A stretch of DNA of 64,000 nucleotides from Nepenthes gracilis (lineage: Eukaryota; Streptophyta; Magnoliopsida; Caryophyllales; Nepenthaceae): NCBI GenBank assembly GCA_033239525.1, contig BSYO01000004.1:7965410-8029409 (forward strand), in the 5' to 3' direction. Every line of letters begins with the position of its first letter. Position 1 is the first letter of the stretch. This document shows, in pieces, positions 43,130 to 54,713 of this stretch. Made by a program: the position numbers and the translations under genes. The notes beneath the pieces were generated by a model. The model searched no databases. It worked only from the letters and a program-made list of their open reading frames with translations, and was not told the DNA's origin.

Positions 43130-44500
43130 GGTCATTCTCCGCCCATAGTGCCAGAGCTCTGGCCAGGGCCCTCCACGAAGCTGGTGAGATGACCCCTTCT
43201 GATCAGCTCTTCAATCTCCTGTTGGAGGGTCTTACAGTCCTCTATGGAGTGCCCGGGAGATCGATGGAAATCACAATACTTTACCAGATTTCCTCCCTCC
43301 CCATTTCTTAAGTGGTTTTGGCCACTTAAGAAACTTTTTTTCACGGATCTGCATGATGACGTTCGAACATATATCAGTTAAGGGCGTTAGGCTGATGGGC
43401 CCGTAGTTCTTGCGCTCTGGTGGTCCGATCATGTGGTGCTTTCGACGGGAGTGATCGCCACTGTTGTGCTCCTCTTTTCCTCTACGAGGAACGAGCAAGG
43501 CTGCTCAATCTGTTCTGGACGTTTAGCCTCGTTGGCATCTTCTGTCTCTGGGTAAGCTTGAGTGATTGATCCCGCCTCCTGAAAGGTTTGCGGGTTTTTA
43601 TGCCCCAGGTCCCTAAAGAAATCCTTGTACGTCAATGCAGAGATGAAGCTGTCTAACTTCATCTCCTTTGTGAGCCTAGGGATCCGCATGGCTTTCGCTA
43701 CGAAGCGATCCAGAAATCTTCATGGATTCTCTTCCTACTTCTGTTTGATGTAGGAGAGGTACCACGGCTATTTTTCATCTCGGCGACTTGAAGCATATTG
43801 AGCCAAAAAGATGTCAGTCAGCTCCCTAAAGCTTCCGATTGAATCTAAAGAGAGATGGTGGAACCATACACGAGGGTCTCCCTTCAACGTGAGCGAGAAG
43901 TAGCAGCACGTTGCCGAATCCTCCAAGCCTTTTAGACTCAGATGGGTGCGAAAATGATCAAAATGATCAACCGAATCAGTGCTCCCATCATAAAAGTCAA
44001 GGGGAGGCATCCTGAATTTGGACGGCATTGGACGGCTAAGGATTTCCGCTGTGAAAGGAGATTTGTCCAGATCAATGGCGTGCTCATCGTCCTTGAATAT
44101 GCGATTCCAGATCTTCTCCAACTTGGGATATGCTCGAATAGCAATGCCTGATCTCTTAGAGTTGAGATATGTCCTCAACTTCGTTCTTTCCTTGGAGTGG
44201 CTAGTAGCCGGCCGGCTACTGCCTCCAGTTGATTTGACAGTCCTGGAGGCTCCCTCCGAGTTTCTGTTCTCCGCCCGAGAGTATCGGGGGTTCCTCTATT
44301 CCGTACTTTCCTCCTGAGTCATGCTTCCTGAGAGCTCTTCAAGCCTGGTCTAGCAAGGAGCGCGTGAAGATTTGGGAATCTGAGTGTAGGCCAACCTTCT
44401 AGGCATTTTGGCCGGCTTCTTCTTCTTCTGGCCTCCTCTCCTAGAGGCCAGCGCAGGGATTGCTGTAGGCGAAGCCCCTAATTGTGAGTGCTCCTGTCGG
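43130..44500 (-). pseudogene. gag of the Tat element
   Basis: The core (about 44070-43770) has PFTAEILSRPMPSKFRMPPL, DFYDGSTDSVDHF, LTLKGDPRVWFHHL and FRELTDIFLAQYASSR, typical of plant retrotransposon Gag. The C-terminal end (43344-43200) has YCDFHRSPGHSIEDCKTL and IEELIRRGHL, the usual region after the core. The N-terminal part (44500-44180) is basic. Stops and frame changes lie between 43760 and 43345. Gag forms the particle that packages the RNA. Confidence 0.9.
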
Positions 44501-44770
44501 GAGTAGAGTATCTTAAGTATCTTGTTGGTATTTTACATATGCTCCACTAGATGCTGAAAGAAAGGTGTTGGCACTCTGTTAACCATTCCGTTGACCATGG
44601 CACCAGTAGCGTGGTCTTTGTAAGGAGAGTTCGTGTCTGTAGCAGGTTCGCTAGCTTGTGCTCTTGTATTCGTTATTCTGGTTAGTTCAGTTAGTGAGGA
44701 CGAGAAAGTTTTTTTGAAAAGTGTGGTAGGCTTTTCGTAAGAGTTTTTCACATACGGCGTTTTCCACACT
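44501..44770 (-). other. Leader of the Tat element with a degenerate primer-binding site
   Basis: An open frame of 78 codons (44769-44533) without known motif precedes gag. At 44749-44768 the minus strand reads TGTGGAAAACGCCGTATGTG, which can be aligned loosely with TGGCGCCGTCTGTGGGAA. The 5' LTR should follow immediately upstream but is absent. Confidence 0.4.
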
Positions 44771-45135
44771 CAGCAGGGCACACACCGCTCAAACACCCTA
44801 CCCTCACTACCATTACCCACTGCTCGCCAATACCCACACACGCACACAGCACCACCCTGCACACACCCGCACAGACACTCACACTGCAGCACTCACTCAC
44901 ACACTGCCAACATCCCACTGGCAGCAGCACACACACGCTGCTCCCCTACCTTCTCACACACACACACACACACGCTGATGCAGACACCTGCACCTAATTA
45001 CACATTAAATCACAAATACACAATACACCCACTGCCAACACAGGTATATACACCCGCACAGCCACGTCTATACATACATACATACATACATATACACCCC
45101 CAATAGTATATATATATATATATATATATTAATTT
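44771..45135. repeat. CA-rich, CATA and TA simple sequence
   Basis: 44771-44975 is made of ACAC/CACTC/CCACA words with a pure (AC) run at 44955-44974. (CATA) repeats lie at 45070-45090 and a (TA) run at 45107-45129. Minus-strand frames across it are low-complexity artefacts. Confidence 0.85.
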
Positions 45136-45399
45136 TTCCGAATCCCTCACGACGCCCCGGCCAGAGCACGAAGCTCTGTTTTTCCCCAATTTCAGACTTA
45201 TGTCCACAATTCCCACACAATCATCACATATACCCAATATCACAGCATCATGAAAATTCGAAGAAGAACCGGAGCAGATTTGCAAAGGAAGGACATCTAA
45301 TTTGAAAAGGAGAGAATCGACACGAGGAAATTTTCTTGCAAACAGAGAAGAATGAAATTCAACGGGATTCACTTGCAATTAGAGGAGAAATGAAAACAG

Positions 45400-45720
45400 A
45401 GGAAATTCACTTGCCTGATTACTGCAACTCACGGCTAGGCTAGCAACGGCTTGGCTTCGGCTTCGTTTTTCGGCTTCAGCTTCTGCTTCGGCTTCGGCTT
45501 CGGCACAATAGCAACGAAAACGGCGGCGACAATAATCACGGAGACGGTGACAATAGCAAAATCGGCAACATCAATGAAGAAACGCCTCGGTGATGACTTT
45601 CAGAAGCCCAAATAGCAGAGCTTCTCTCTGTTCTTACTCTCGGCTCGACACCACTCTCTCCCTCACCCTTCACTGAACCGCAGTTATATAGAGACTCATG
45701 GGAGATGAAAATGGTGGAGA
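45400..45720 (-). promoter_or_regulatory. Possible minus-strand promoter and 5' leader
   Basis: On the minus strand CTCTATATAACTGC at about 45690 is a good TATA box. It is followed by purine/pyrimidine-rich leader sequence, a short frame (ATG at about 45572, 11 codons) and a GAAGCC repeat (45447-45505). No protein that I recognise follows before the simple-sequence DNA and the Tat element. It may be the start of a disrupted gene or a non-coding transcript. Confidence 0.3.
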
Positions 45721-45789
45721 GGAGGACTTTTGTAATTTGGTTGTATTGTAGGCTGGAATAGGGGTGGAAGAAACGAAAGGATAAAAAGG

Positions 45790-46028
45790 CTCGAAATCGG
45801 ATTCCGGGGGGGGGCGGCTGCAACGGCCCCCGTTGCAAAAAAATTATTATTATTTTTAATCAAATGCAAAAAAATATATAAAAATAAAAAAAAAATAACT
45901 AAAAACATTTTTTTTATATATAAAACGGGAGCCGTTGGATATTTCAATCCAACGACCCCCGTTGGCGTCGCAAGGGGCTGCGACGCTCCGCGCATTGCAG
46001 CCCCCCAGTCGCTCGGAATCGGATTCGG
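45790..46028. repeat. Foldback insertion flanked by a 15-bp direct repeat
   Basis: CTCG(A/G)AATCGGATTC occurs at about 45791 and 46012. Between them, GGGGGCGGCTGCAACG on the left is the rough inverse of CGCATTGCAGCCCCCC on the right, and the middle is an A/T-rich core. This is the structure of a small MITE, possibly Mutator-like, although the duplication is longer than the usual 9-11 bp. Confidence 0.6.
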
Positions 46029-46074
46029 CCGTTAAAGCTTTCTGGTGGTGAAGATTCGAACGGAATGGCTGTTG

Positions 46075-46191
46075 CGAGAGAGAGAGAGAGAAGGAAACGG
46101 GAGAGAGAGGGAGAAACCAGACGGAGGGAGGAGGAAGGTTCGAGAACGGAGGAGAGAGGTGAGGTGAGGTGAGGTGAGGGATATAATAACG

Positions 46192-46227
<36 letters not shown>

Positions 46228-46262
46228 TTATTTTTATTTGTTTATATTATTATTATTATTAT
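46075..46262. repeat. Microsatellites (GA), (GAGGT) and (TTA)
   Basis: A GA run lies at 46077-46092, GAGGT repeats at 46157-46180 and an ATT/TTA run at 46193-46262. Confidence 0.9.
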
Positions 46263-47386
46263 TACTCTTTTATATAAATAATTATTATTCTTATAGACAC
46301 ACTAATATTTTATTCTCGCATTTAAAAATTACATCTACCCGATTTAAAGTTATATTTTGCCGTCAAAAACATCCGAATATTACAATATATTTTAAAAAAT
46401 AAGTCACATTTTTTTAAATTTTTTTATTAATTATTATGACATATATGACTCATATTAAAATATTTAAATGACCAACTCAATTTCACTTAAACGACTAACC
46501 ATATATTAGGTACTTATTAAATAATATATGTGATCATATTTTTATATTTTTAATTTTATTATAATATTAATATTTTAATATTTTTAAAAATAATTTAAGT
46601 TTATGAAGCACCCAAAATCTTAAGAGGAACTCCAATTTTGCTATATAAATTAAAAAAGAAAAGGGTAAACAAAAATAAAGCATGGGAGAGGTTATGGTAA
46701 GATGAGCAATATTATTTATATATCTAATTATATACTAAATTATATTAAAATTATTATTTTTATATAGTGAGAAAATTTAAAAGAATAAAAATTAAAATAT
46801 AATAAAATTTATACTTATTTTTAATAACTTAATTCAGTTAGGTGTATAATTTGGTATATAATAATATTTCTCACGTAAGATTGCTTCACCATTGTTTGAA
46901 TGTTGACAACTTTAAGCCGTGAGGAAGTATTAAGTGAAGTTTCGGGACCAGACCTCAATTTTTATCGTAGATTTTTTGCCTTCATTTTAAATTTATTGGA
47001 CATAAATTTAGTTGTCTAGATATTTTTTAATCTATTATTAATTTTTTAAATAAAATACATAAATAATTACATGAAAAGGTTGTACCTCGAGGTCAGGTAT
47101 AGCTTCCTGGTTCTAAGTTTTAGATGAACATTGGGGCAATATCTCACCAACAAGGTACAATTACTATATAAATAGTTAGATATAAATTTAACATTTCAAT
47201 TACAATATTAAAAAAGGAAATAGAATTTAAAACAATTTTTAAAATTTATATCTAATAGGAAAAAAAACCCACAATCATTAAATTTATATCTAATATTCTT
47301 CTATTGAAATGAATGAATTGTGCCTTGGAGGTGGATTAAAAAACTATTTGGAGCTTCTACTTAGAGGAGTACATAATTCCACCTAT
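46263..47386. other. AT-rich intergenic DNA
   Basis: Low-GC sequence with no open frame of note and no LTR signature. Confidence 0.6.
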
Positions 47387-47391
47387 GTGTT

Positions 47392-48854
47392 TGTTGCGTC
47401 CCGGATCCGCGGTTGTCGTACGGATTAGAGAGCTTTCGGATTTCATAGCACGTGGCGGCGTCGGGAGAAGGATGCGGTCTCCGTCTCTATGAACCTGGAC
47501 CTGCACGACACAAACAATAAGTAAGAGGTTAGAGGCCGACGGGGGGTTTTGGTTCCCCGTCGGCACTCCGACGCTCAAGTCAGATATCTTCCGACAATAA
47601 ATAGAGAAATGCATGCGTAAGATGCGAGAATGAGGGGAGTACAAGAGGGATGTGATCGGAGGCGTGAGCTCCATGGATGCGCCCGGCAGAGGGCGGCTTA
47701 TTTGTATACCCGCAGAGGGTGATTTGGAGTGCGCCCGCCAGAGGGGCGGCTTATAGGTGCGCCCGCAGAGGGCGGCTTGGAGATGCGCCCGGCAGAGGAC
47801 GGCTTAGGGATGCGCCCGCGGAGGAGCGGCTTAGAAAGGTCCCTACTTCCAGGTTAGACGGCGGGCTCGTGGGCCTCGCTAGCATTTGGGTGCACCATAG
47901 TAGTATGGAGATATTGGGCCCTGTTTGCCCGAGCTGTCCCGGCGGACTGCTAGTGTCGGACTTGCCCATTTGGCCCGAGGTAGCTGAGTGAGACACGTGC
48001 GGTTAAGAGCCGCGGGATATTTTCTCGGGGGAGCTGTGTGATCCGGGCGGTCGAGCCCCAAGGTGAACGCTCAGTATTCTGCCGGCTGGGGTTTTTCTTC
48101 TTCGTGCCGAGGGGCGCTTGTTGATGAAGCAGATGAGCGTCTGGGAACCCTAAGCTCCCACGGCGAAGGGCTGAGTGTTCTTGCTCGTCCGGATCTGGAG
48201 GACGGCGACCAGGCGCTATGGCTGGAGCAAGGATCTACTCTACATTCTGCTAAGAGCCTTGAGTTCCCTGTTAAGGAACGCTGTTGGACTTCAGCACCGT
48301 GAGGAGCTCTAGGTGTGATTTGGGGACAGATCTGGTTGCTGGGAGAACGCCGAGTGCCCCGTTTGGGTCAGGAAAGGAGGAAATGCGCCGGTCGCCATAA
48401 ACGGTGAGCTTCGGGCTCCATCGAACGCCGATCTGAGAGTGAATCGTCGAGTGTTGTCAGCGGGAAGCTCTGCGCCTTATGCTTTTGGAAACGACAGCAG
48501 TGAGGGAGCTTTGGGTCGTCTACGGAGAGAGCTCCGTGGTTTGCCTGGCTCATCGTCGGCTGAATCTCGCTCCTCCTCTCCTTCGCTCAGTTTTCTCCTT
48601 TTGTTCTCTTTTCCGGCGAGGTCAGAGAGAGGGAGAGATGACGAGTGGGTTGTCCTTCCTCTGCCCAAGACAGAGGCCAGCCTGGGGAGTCAGGAGAAGC
48701 GTGCCCTTTTTTCTCCCTTTTTTTTTGTGCCCCCCTTTGTTCTTTTATGGGGAAAGGAATAAAATTTTCCCGCCAAAACGAAAGTATTTCCCGCCTTTGC
48801 CCTGGGCCTTTCCTTTGGGCCGTGCTTTATGGGCCCGTATGTTGGGTCCCAACA
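47392..48854 (-). mobile_element. Family A-related solo LTR with target duplication GTGTT
   Basis: 1463 bp. On the minus strand it starts TGTTGGGACCCAAC and ends GATCCGGGACGCAACA, flanked by perfect GTGTT (47387-47391 and 48855-48859). The U5 signature (ACTTGAGCGTCGGAGTGCC on the minus strand) is at about 47573. The end region matches the end of the 12667 LTR (GAGACGGAGACCG, CTAATCCGTACGACAA). A GGGCCCATAAAGCACGGCCC block near the start resembles the solo LTR at 29773-30777. Confidence 0.9.
47675..47840 (-). repeat. 28-bp-type repeat inside the LTR
   Basis: GATGCGCCCG(G/C)(C)AGAGGGCGGCTT recurs about six times with spacings near 25-35 bp. Family A LTRs at 14240-14310 and 18775-18850 have only two or three such modules, so it expanded here. 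Confidence 0.7.
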
Positions 48855-48859
48855 GTGTT

Positions 48860-49500
48860 AATGCTTTTTGGACTTAAAATTTAATGATACTTATTTTATA
48901 TTTTAATTTTTTTTTAAAAAAGATGTTATGTTCATTTTTTAATTTTTTTTAATATAATAAAGGCTATTTTTTTTCAACAATTAAAAAATTTAAAAATTGA
49001 TACGTATTTATGATATAACTTTTTATCGTCTCACTTATCTATTTAATTGTTAATAAGTTTAAAATACATATTAATGATACATTAGTTCTAATAATGATAT
49101 TTTTTTCAATTATTATAATATAATTTATTTAATTTTTTTTATTGAATTAATAATACATAATGTTTTATTTGGTCATGGAAAAAGTTAATTGATAACCTAA
49201 ATATTATCATTATAAAATAAATCAAATATTAATTTAAAAGGCTGTATTTTTAATTTTTTATATTAATAATTATATTTTTAAAAATAAAATATAATTCACA
49301 TCAATTTAGTATTTCTTATAAAAATATTATCTTAAATAAAAAATATTTTAAAATATAAATAAATTTGGTTATGAATTAAATTAAAATTTTGGTATTATTA
49401 AATGTACAAATTTATATATTATAAACTTATAAAATAATATTTTTATTATCATATATTCTTAAACCATTATTATATAAGTACGATTTTAAAAATTTTATAT
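48860..49500. other. AT-rich intergenic DNA
   Basis: Very high A/T with many TTTTT and AAATAT words. No gene or repeat structure is supported. Confidence 0.6.
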
Positions 49501-50325
49501 TGTAGCCAATCAAGAAAGTCTTGCTCTAACCGATGAGTGTGCGGAAAGGACGAAGAAGAAGCAAGCCATTCTTTCTAGGCCACCCAGAAGGTCTTGCTCT
49601 AACCGATGAGTGTGTGGGTCTAACGCCAACTCCAAGTTCTCACGCTGCGTAATCAACGTCAATAACTTGTTGAGTGAAGCGGCTAGAACACCATTCTTCC
49701 GTAATAGAGAAGAGACCGATTGATATCCTTTTCTCCACCGGCACATCAAGTCTCGTTTTTCCTCCAGTCAAACACCACCCTACGGGTGCATTCACTAATT
49801 AGCCACCCTGTGGTAGAGGCACCACTCTCTCCAAAATCTTACCATCAACAGGAGCTAAATCTTCGATCTCCATAGCCACGATGGGCACACTTTGTAGAGC
49901 CCAGTCCTCCAAAGCTGCTCCTTGGCCATGTTCCTTCGGTCCTCCAAAGTTGCTTCCTGGCCAAGTGCATCTAGATCTCCTAAGCCACCTCTCGGCCGAG
50001 GGAATCTCTAAGTCGCTCATTGATCAGGTGTTCCTCTAAACTACCTTTCAATTAGGTGCATTGAAACACTTAATCTCCTAGCATGCATCCATACATTTCT
50101 CTCATATTCTAATATTTTTTATCCGTTGAAAAAGATTTCAGACTTGAATATTGGAGAATATATCGGAGAGTAAGTTCTACCAATCCTCTAATCTCTTATT
50201 TTTAGTTGTGTTACGTAGAGTTTAGGTTTAAAGAGGTGAAAACCAGATCAGCTCTAACTTGACCTAACGTGAAAGATCGAGTAGCTTCCTAAATCATATA
50301 ATAATTCAAATTTAGGAATGTATCA
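49501..50325 (+). mobile_element. Diverged LTR of the Tat-like group
   Basis: It contains CAGACTTGAATATTGGAGAA at about 50130, TCCTCTAATCTCTTATTTTT after it, and ends AGGAATGTATCA. CAATTAGGTGCA...CTTAATC matches the same region of the LTR at 23383-24174. A GTCTTGCTCTAACCGATGAG block is duplicated at about 49517 and 49594. The start at 49501 is a guess, as no target duplication was found. Confidence 0.5.
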
Positions 50326-51537
50326 AATTCAAAATTAAAAAAAAAATTTAAAAAAACTCATATTTTTTATTTTTTAAAATAAAAAATAGACAAATTATAT
50401 CATATTTTTTATTTTTTTTAATTTTTTTTAAAATAATCATAATTTTTTACTTACTAAATAAATCCCAAAGCTCTTTAAAATCCGATCTCCACGCCGTTCT
50501 CCGTCGCCTCCCTTTAAATATTCGGCAGACTCCACAAAGTCCTGTGGGAATCAATAAACCGTTTATTGGTTTGAATTCATCGATGATGTGAAGACTTACT
50601 TCTTTTTAAAATATATTTTTCATATCACTATTATGAAAATTTTTTAAATAATTAATTTTTTAAGTTGAATTTATATTTACCTAATTCAATAAAGTTGATT
50701 TCACCTTTGTAAGATATAAAATAAGAAATATATATTTTTACCTTTATTTTAAGATATTAAATGTAAGTCAGATTTAATTTTTTTATTTGAAAATGGAAAA
50801 TAATTTTTTTTTCTATTTTAATTGCATTGCTTTTTTTAAATGCAGTTGGACTTTTGTAATTTATTTATTCTATTCATAAGATTAAGTTAATTATAATTTT
50901 TTAAGGAAAAAAAGGCTATTACTATTTTCGACACTGAAATTAATTTGGACATTTTTGAACTGACAAAAAGTGGATGGGAGTCCAATCTTGGCATTTGTGG
51001 ACTAATTATTAGACGAACTTTGCTATTTCATATAATTTTTTTAATTAACTTTGTCATTATTATAAATATGAAATTTAGAAAAATAAAAGTCAAACAATAA
51101 TATATTTTTACTCTAAAATAATAAATTAGATATAATACAAACTCTAAACTTAAAAAAAATATAAAAATTATTTTATACTGTCTTTTATAAATATTATTTC
51201 AGCTTTTATATTCATGACAATATAAGTTTTCGGTGAAAAAATTCAACTTAAGATTATAGTTATATTATATGAATAATATTCTAATATTTGAAAATAACTT
51301 TTAATAATTGAATTTAGGTTTCCCTAAATTATTATATATTTTTAACAAATTTTGATTAATTTTAAAAAATTCCAAAAATATTATAAATATAAATTATAAC
51401 TTTGACAATAGGAAACTATTAGTTTGTCCATCAACCTATAGCCCTTATTATGAGTTTCAGTCATTAGATGAAATATCTAACCAATAATACTATAAAAATA
51501 AATAATAAAGTTCATTTATTTTGTTATATTTATAAAT
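50326..51537. other. AT-rich intergenic DNA
   Basis: About 1.2 kb of A/T-rich sequence with a short GC-richer piece at 50465-50600. No feature is recognised. Confidence 0.6.
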
Positions 51538-51542
51538 ATTTT

Positions 51543-52676
51543 TGATGGATATATCATAATATGAGCTGACCCATGGTCAAAGAAGACCCAAATGGCCTGC
51601 TGGACGGTCAACTCAAATAACGACACAATAGGAGGCAAAGTCTCAAATCCTGAAAGGCTCAAGACGGTCAACGCCAGTGTTGACCGTCGAGATACCAACA
51701 GGCGGCCAACTCGCGTACAGACGGTCAACTTGAGCGTTGACCGGAAGTACTGTAGCAACAGGTCTAAAAATGCATTAAACCTGCTACGGCCCAGGCCCAA
51801 ATTGGCAGGCGAACTCGTGTACGAAAAGCAACGATCCTTTCATGATCACACGCTTTCCTAAAAGCTGATCTTCTTCAAAAAGGCGGCAATGAACTAGCGC
51901 CAACAAAACAATTACAAAAGTATGAAAGAGATGAGATGATTTGAATATCCGTTGCACTGTTTATAAGAAAAAGGATACATCAAATCACGACTGTCAAACC
52001 CACCAACTCAGAGAAGGCCGCCATCGTCAATCCAGAAGAACACGCCACCTTGCCCAGAGAAGGTGACGTTCCTGCTATCCATATAAGCTTGAGGTCTTCG
52101 TTCTGGAAGACACATGCTCACGAACGAACACGCACGCTTATACAGAAATAGAAGCTCTCTTGCTCACTCTCTAACTTGTCTTCTTGAGAACATTCAGAAC
52201 AAGTTTCCTAAAAGACTTCCTACAGTCTAACCCACGAACGCTTACAGAGCTTGAACAAAAACTTATATTCTCCTTATCTCTGCACAAGCGTTCATCCTCC
52301 AATCCATCAAAGGCCTCCAGATCCCAAGAGACCTTTCCGGCTTTCTAAGAATCGTTCCTAAAGCTTCCACGCTTTCAGAACGCCGCTTCCACAAGCTCTC
52401 TGAGACTAGAAACCGAGAATTTACATTCTCAACGGGCCAACACTCCAGACCATCCTACTCTCTTTCTCTTTCTTTACTTATCAGTTTACCTTCCTTACTT
52501 CGAAGACTTTTTACTGACTTGAACGTCGGAGTATTTTCGGTAGAACAACCTCTCGCCGACCACACGACCTCTTGTTCACTTTAGTGGTGTGTAGGATTCA
52601 GACTCAGTGAAAGAAGCCGAGTTGAGCTATCCAAACGAATCCGAATCTGTTTGAAATCGGATCCAGGTACGTATCA
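51543..52676 (+). mobile_element. Family B solo LTR with target duplication ATTTT
   Basis: 1134 bp beginning TGATGGATATATC and ending CCAGGTACGTATCA, flanked by ATTTT (51538-51542 and 52677-52681). The U5 signature ACTGACTTGAACGTCGGAGTA is at about 52512. The stretch AATCTGTTTGAAAT(C)GGATCCAGG matches the LTRs at 489 and 34903. GGTCAAC and GTTGACC motifs lie at 51600-51745. Confidence 0.9.
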
Positions 52677-52681
52677 ATTTT

Positions 52682-53529
52682 AATATATTACAATTCTAAA
52701 AAAATAATAAATTATATATTTTTATATTCTTTTAAATATTAAATAGCAGCCATTAAATTAAAAAAAAATCTAAATGGGTGCACGATGGTTCTTTTTTTTG
52801 GCTAGCATTTGACTATGGGGCTAATATTAGCTCGGAGCAGCCTTATGACAGATGGTTAATTCGATGGTTCTTTTCTTTTTTTTTTGTCTTTGTTTTTTTA
52901 TAGATAGTAATGCATATTATCTATTGTTATTGGATTGTCGGTTTTTAGGCTCATAGCATGTCGCGTTCTAAATTTTGATCATAAAGTTAATACTAAATCG
53001 ATATTAATTAATCAATTAACTGATAAATAACATTTGGATATAAATTTTATACCAATATTATGATCGACCATAAATAGAATAACAAACCATTATACACAAA
53101 ACTCAAATACGTGCCATGTGATTGTGTAGCATCAACACCAATTCAATCATCATAACGTTTGAACTTAAGTAAGGAATGATATCTGTACAGTACAATAATC
53201 AACATAAAATAATCTATAAAATAATTAAACATCATAAACTTGACCCAAATAAAAAATAAAATTATCAATGACTCGTGATTAAGGAAATACGATACCTAAT
53301 TGTAATATAAGGCCCTAGCAAATTTTAAACTTATTCAACCTACTATCCAAATTTAAACATCCATAAAATATATCAAATTATATTATTCAACACATTCTAA
53401 AGTTGTATGAATAACCGAAACATAGACTAATATTATTCGAAAATGTCTAACCATAACATAATGCAACAATCGTTATCCGAAATTATTAAACAGTAATAAT
53501 CATCATTGAAAAAGCACGTTGTGCTAATC
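52682..53529. other. AT-rich intergenic DNA
   Basis: No gene, repeat or LTR signature recognised. Confidence 0.55.
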
Positions 53530-54275
53530 GTGAGCAATCAAGTTTCGACCCCGTTAAAAGTATAGCGGAAGCAGTAGAAATAAATAACTAATACACGTAA
53601 AAGATATTTAGTACTAGATGCATACGAGACTAACAATCATGCGCAGTAAACAGAATACATAAGTAATAAAGATAAAGACGCGATTTTTGGTGACGAAGTG
53701 AAAACTCGATACCCACGGTATCGAGAAAAATACTCCGGGTTTCAACGGCCAGGGAAGCAATGCACTATGAAAATCAACTTACAGACCGGGTGGTAACGAC
53801 GCGTTAACCTAGCCTACTTACTCCCGTCACGTGATCCCTACCAAGGAACTCCTTGGATTTGCCCGCGGCAACGGAACCGGACACCTTTCGGTCTTTACGT
53901 TAATCTTTCCTCTCGTGCCACTTGAAGTGCCAACCACGATCGGATCTCCTTCTTTACGAACCAACGTCTCCCACGAAGGTCGAAGGATGTAAGAGTTTAA
54001 ATAGAAAAAAGAAACGAAGAGAAAAACCATTAGAACATGAGGCACAACGTTGTAGAGCGTAGTAGGTTCGATTTTCTCAAATGGAGCAAGATGTAAAAGA
54101 AGAAGAATGCTCTTCTCTCAAGTAGAATGGCTCCAATACTTTCAAAAGATGTTTTGGCGTGCTTAGGGTTTTAAGAAACATAAGGCATATATTTATAGTG
54201 GTGCAAAAAATGCGTTCAAAATTTTTGCCCATTGCTGGCGCACTCGAGCTGCGCTCTTAGAATGTATATTAGTTT
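53530..54275 (-). mobile_element. Possible LTR fragment
   Basis: The minus strand reads like a degraded LTR (ACCCGGAGTATTTTTCTCG, then GGTATCGAGTTTTCACTTCG, near 53735-53690). An ACTCGAGC motif lies at about 54241, as in the LTRs at 8630 and 23070. The ends cannot be set. A 73-codon frame at 53827-54045 has no motif. Confidence 0.35.
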
Positions 54276-54441
54276 TGAGGTCCCACATCGATTGGAGGGG
54301 GGAACGAAGCGTGCTCTTATAGAGGCGTGGAGACCCTTCTCTTGTAGACAGGTTTTGAGGGCCGTGGGCCTGCTAAGAAAAAAACTGTGTGGGTTGGGAC
54401 CAAAGTAAATAATATCTATATGCGAGTGCTGGAGACATTAC
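54276..54441 (+). mobile_element. Short solo LTR of the TRIM-like family
   Basis: It starts TGAGGTCCCACATCG and ends GAGACATTAC. It follows the 170-bp LTR at 13182-13351 along its length (ATTGGAGGGGGGAACGAAGC, TTTTGAGGGC(C/T)GTGGGCCTG, AATATCTA). Confidence 0.7.
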
Positions 54442-54459
54442 CAGGTTGGCCACCTAATC

Positions 54460-54713
54460 TATATCAAACCCAAAAGGATATTTATATGAGACAATATATT
54501 AGATTTTTCACATTAAGTTAATAAATTATCATGGCAAGCATCTTTATATTCATTTTCATTTATACTTTCTTAGAATTAAATTGTCTATATTTTCTTCATG
54601 TTGTTCACGAAATTATTAATTTTCTTTTTCATTTACTTAACCATACGGAGTTTATATAGTGCCTTCACAATATTAAAGCCAAGTTATAATTTTGACTTCA
54701 CGTATGTGACATA
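54460..54713 (+). repeat. Dispersed repeat, interrupted by the copia-like element
   Basis: Related to 29060-29345. The match continues to GTATGTGACATA, where the LTR begins, and ACACATGCC resumes after the element at 58390. Confidence 0.65.

Larger units (their letters stand above)
34903..44770 (-). mobile_element. Decayed coding Tat-lineage Ty3/gypsy element (family B)
   Basis: On the minus strand the order is: leader with a degenerate primer-binding site, gag, protease, reverse transcriptase, RNase H domains, integrase, conserved post-pol segment, 40-bp tandem repeat, an antisense extra gene, 59-bp tandem repeat, polypurine tract and 3' LTR. Domain order with integrase last is gypsy. The gag type, the second RNase H and the antisense gene place it in the Tat lineage. 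All coding parts carry stops or frameshifts, so it is not autonomous now. The 5' LTR is missing, and CA-rich simple sequence occupies its place. Confidence 0.88.

Noticed and set aside
44748..45378. Cys-rich proteins in the CA-rich region
   Set aside because: The composition comes from (TG) and (TATA) simple sequence. Frames are arbitrary.
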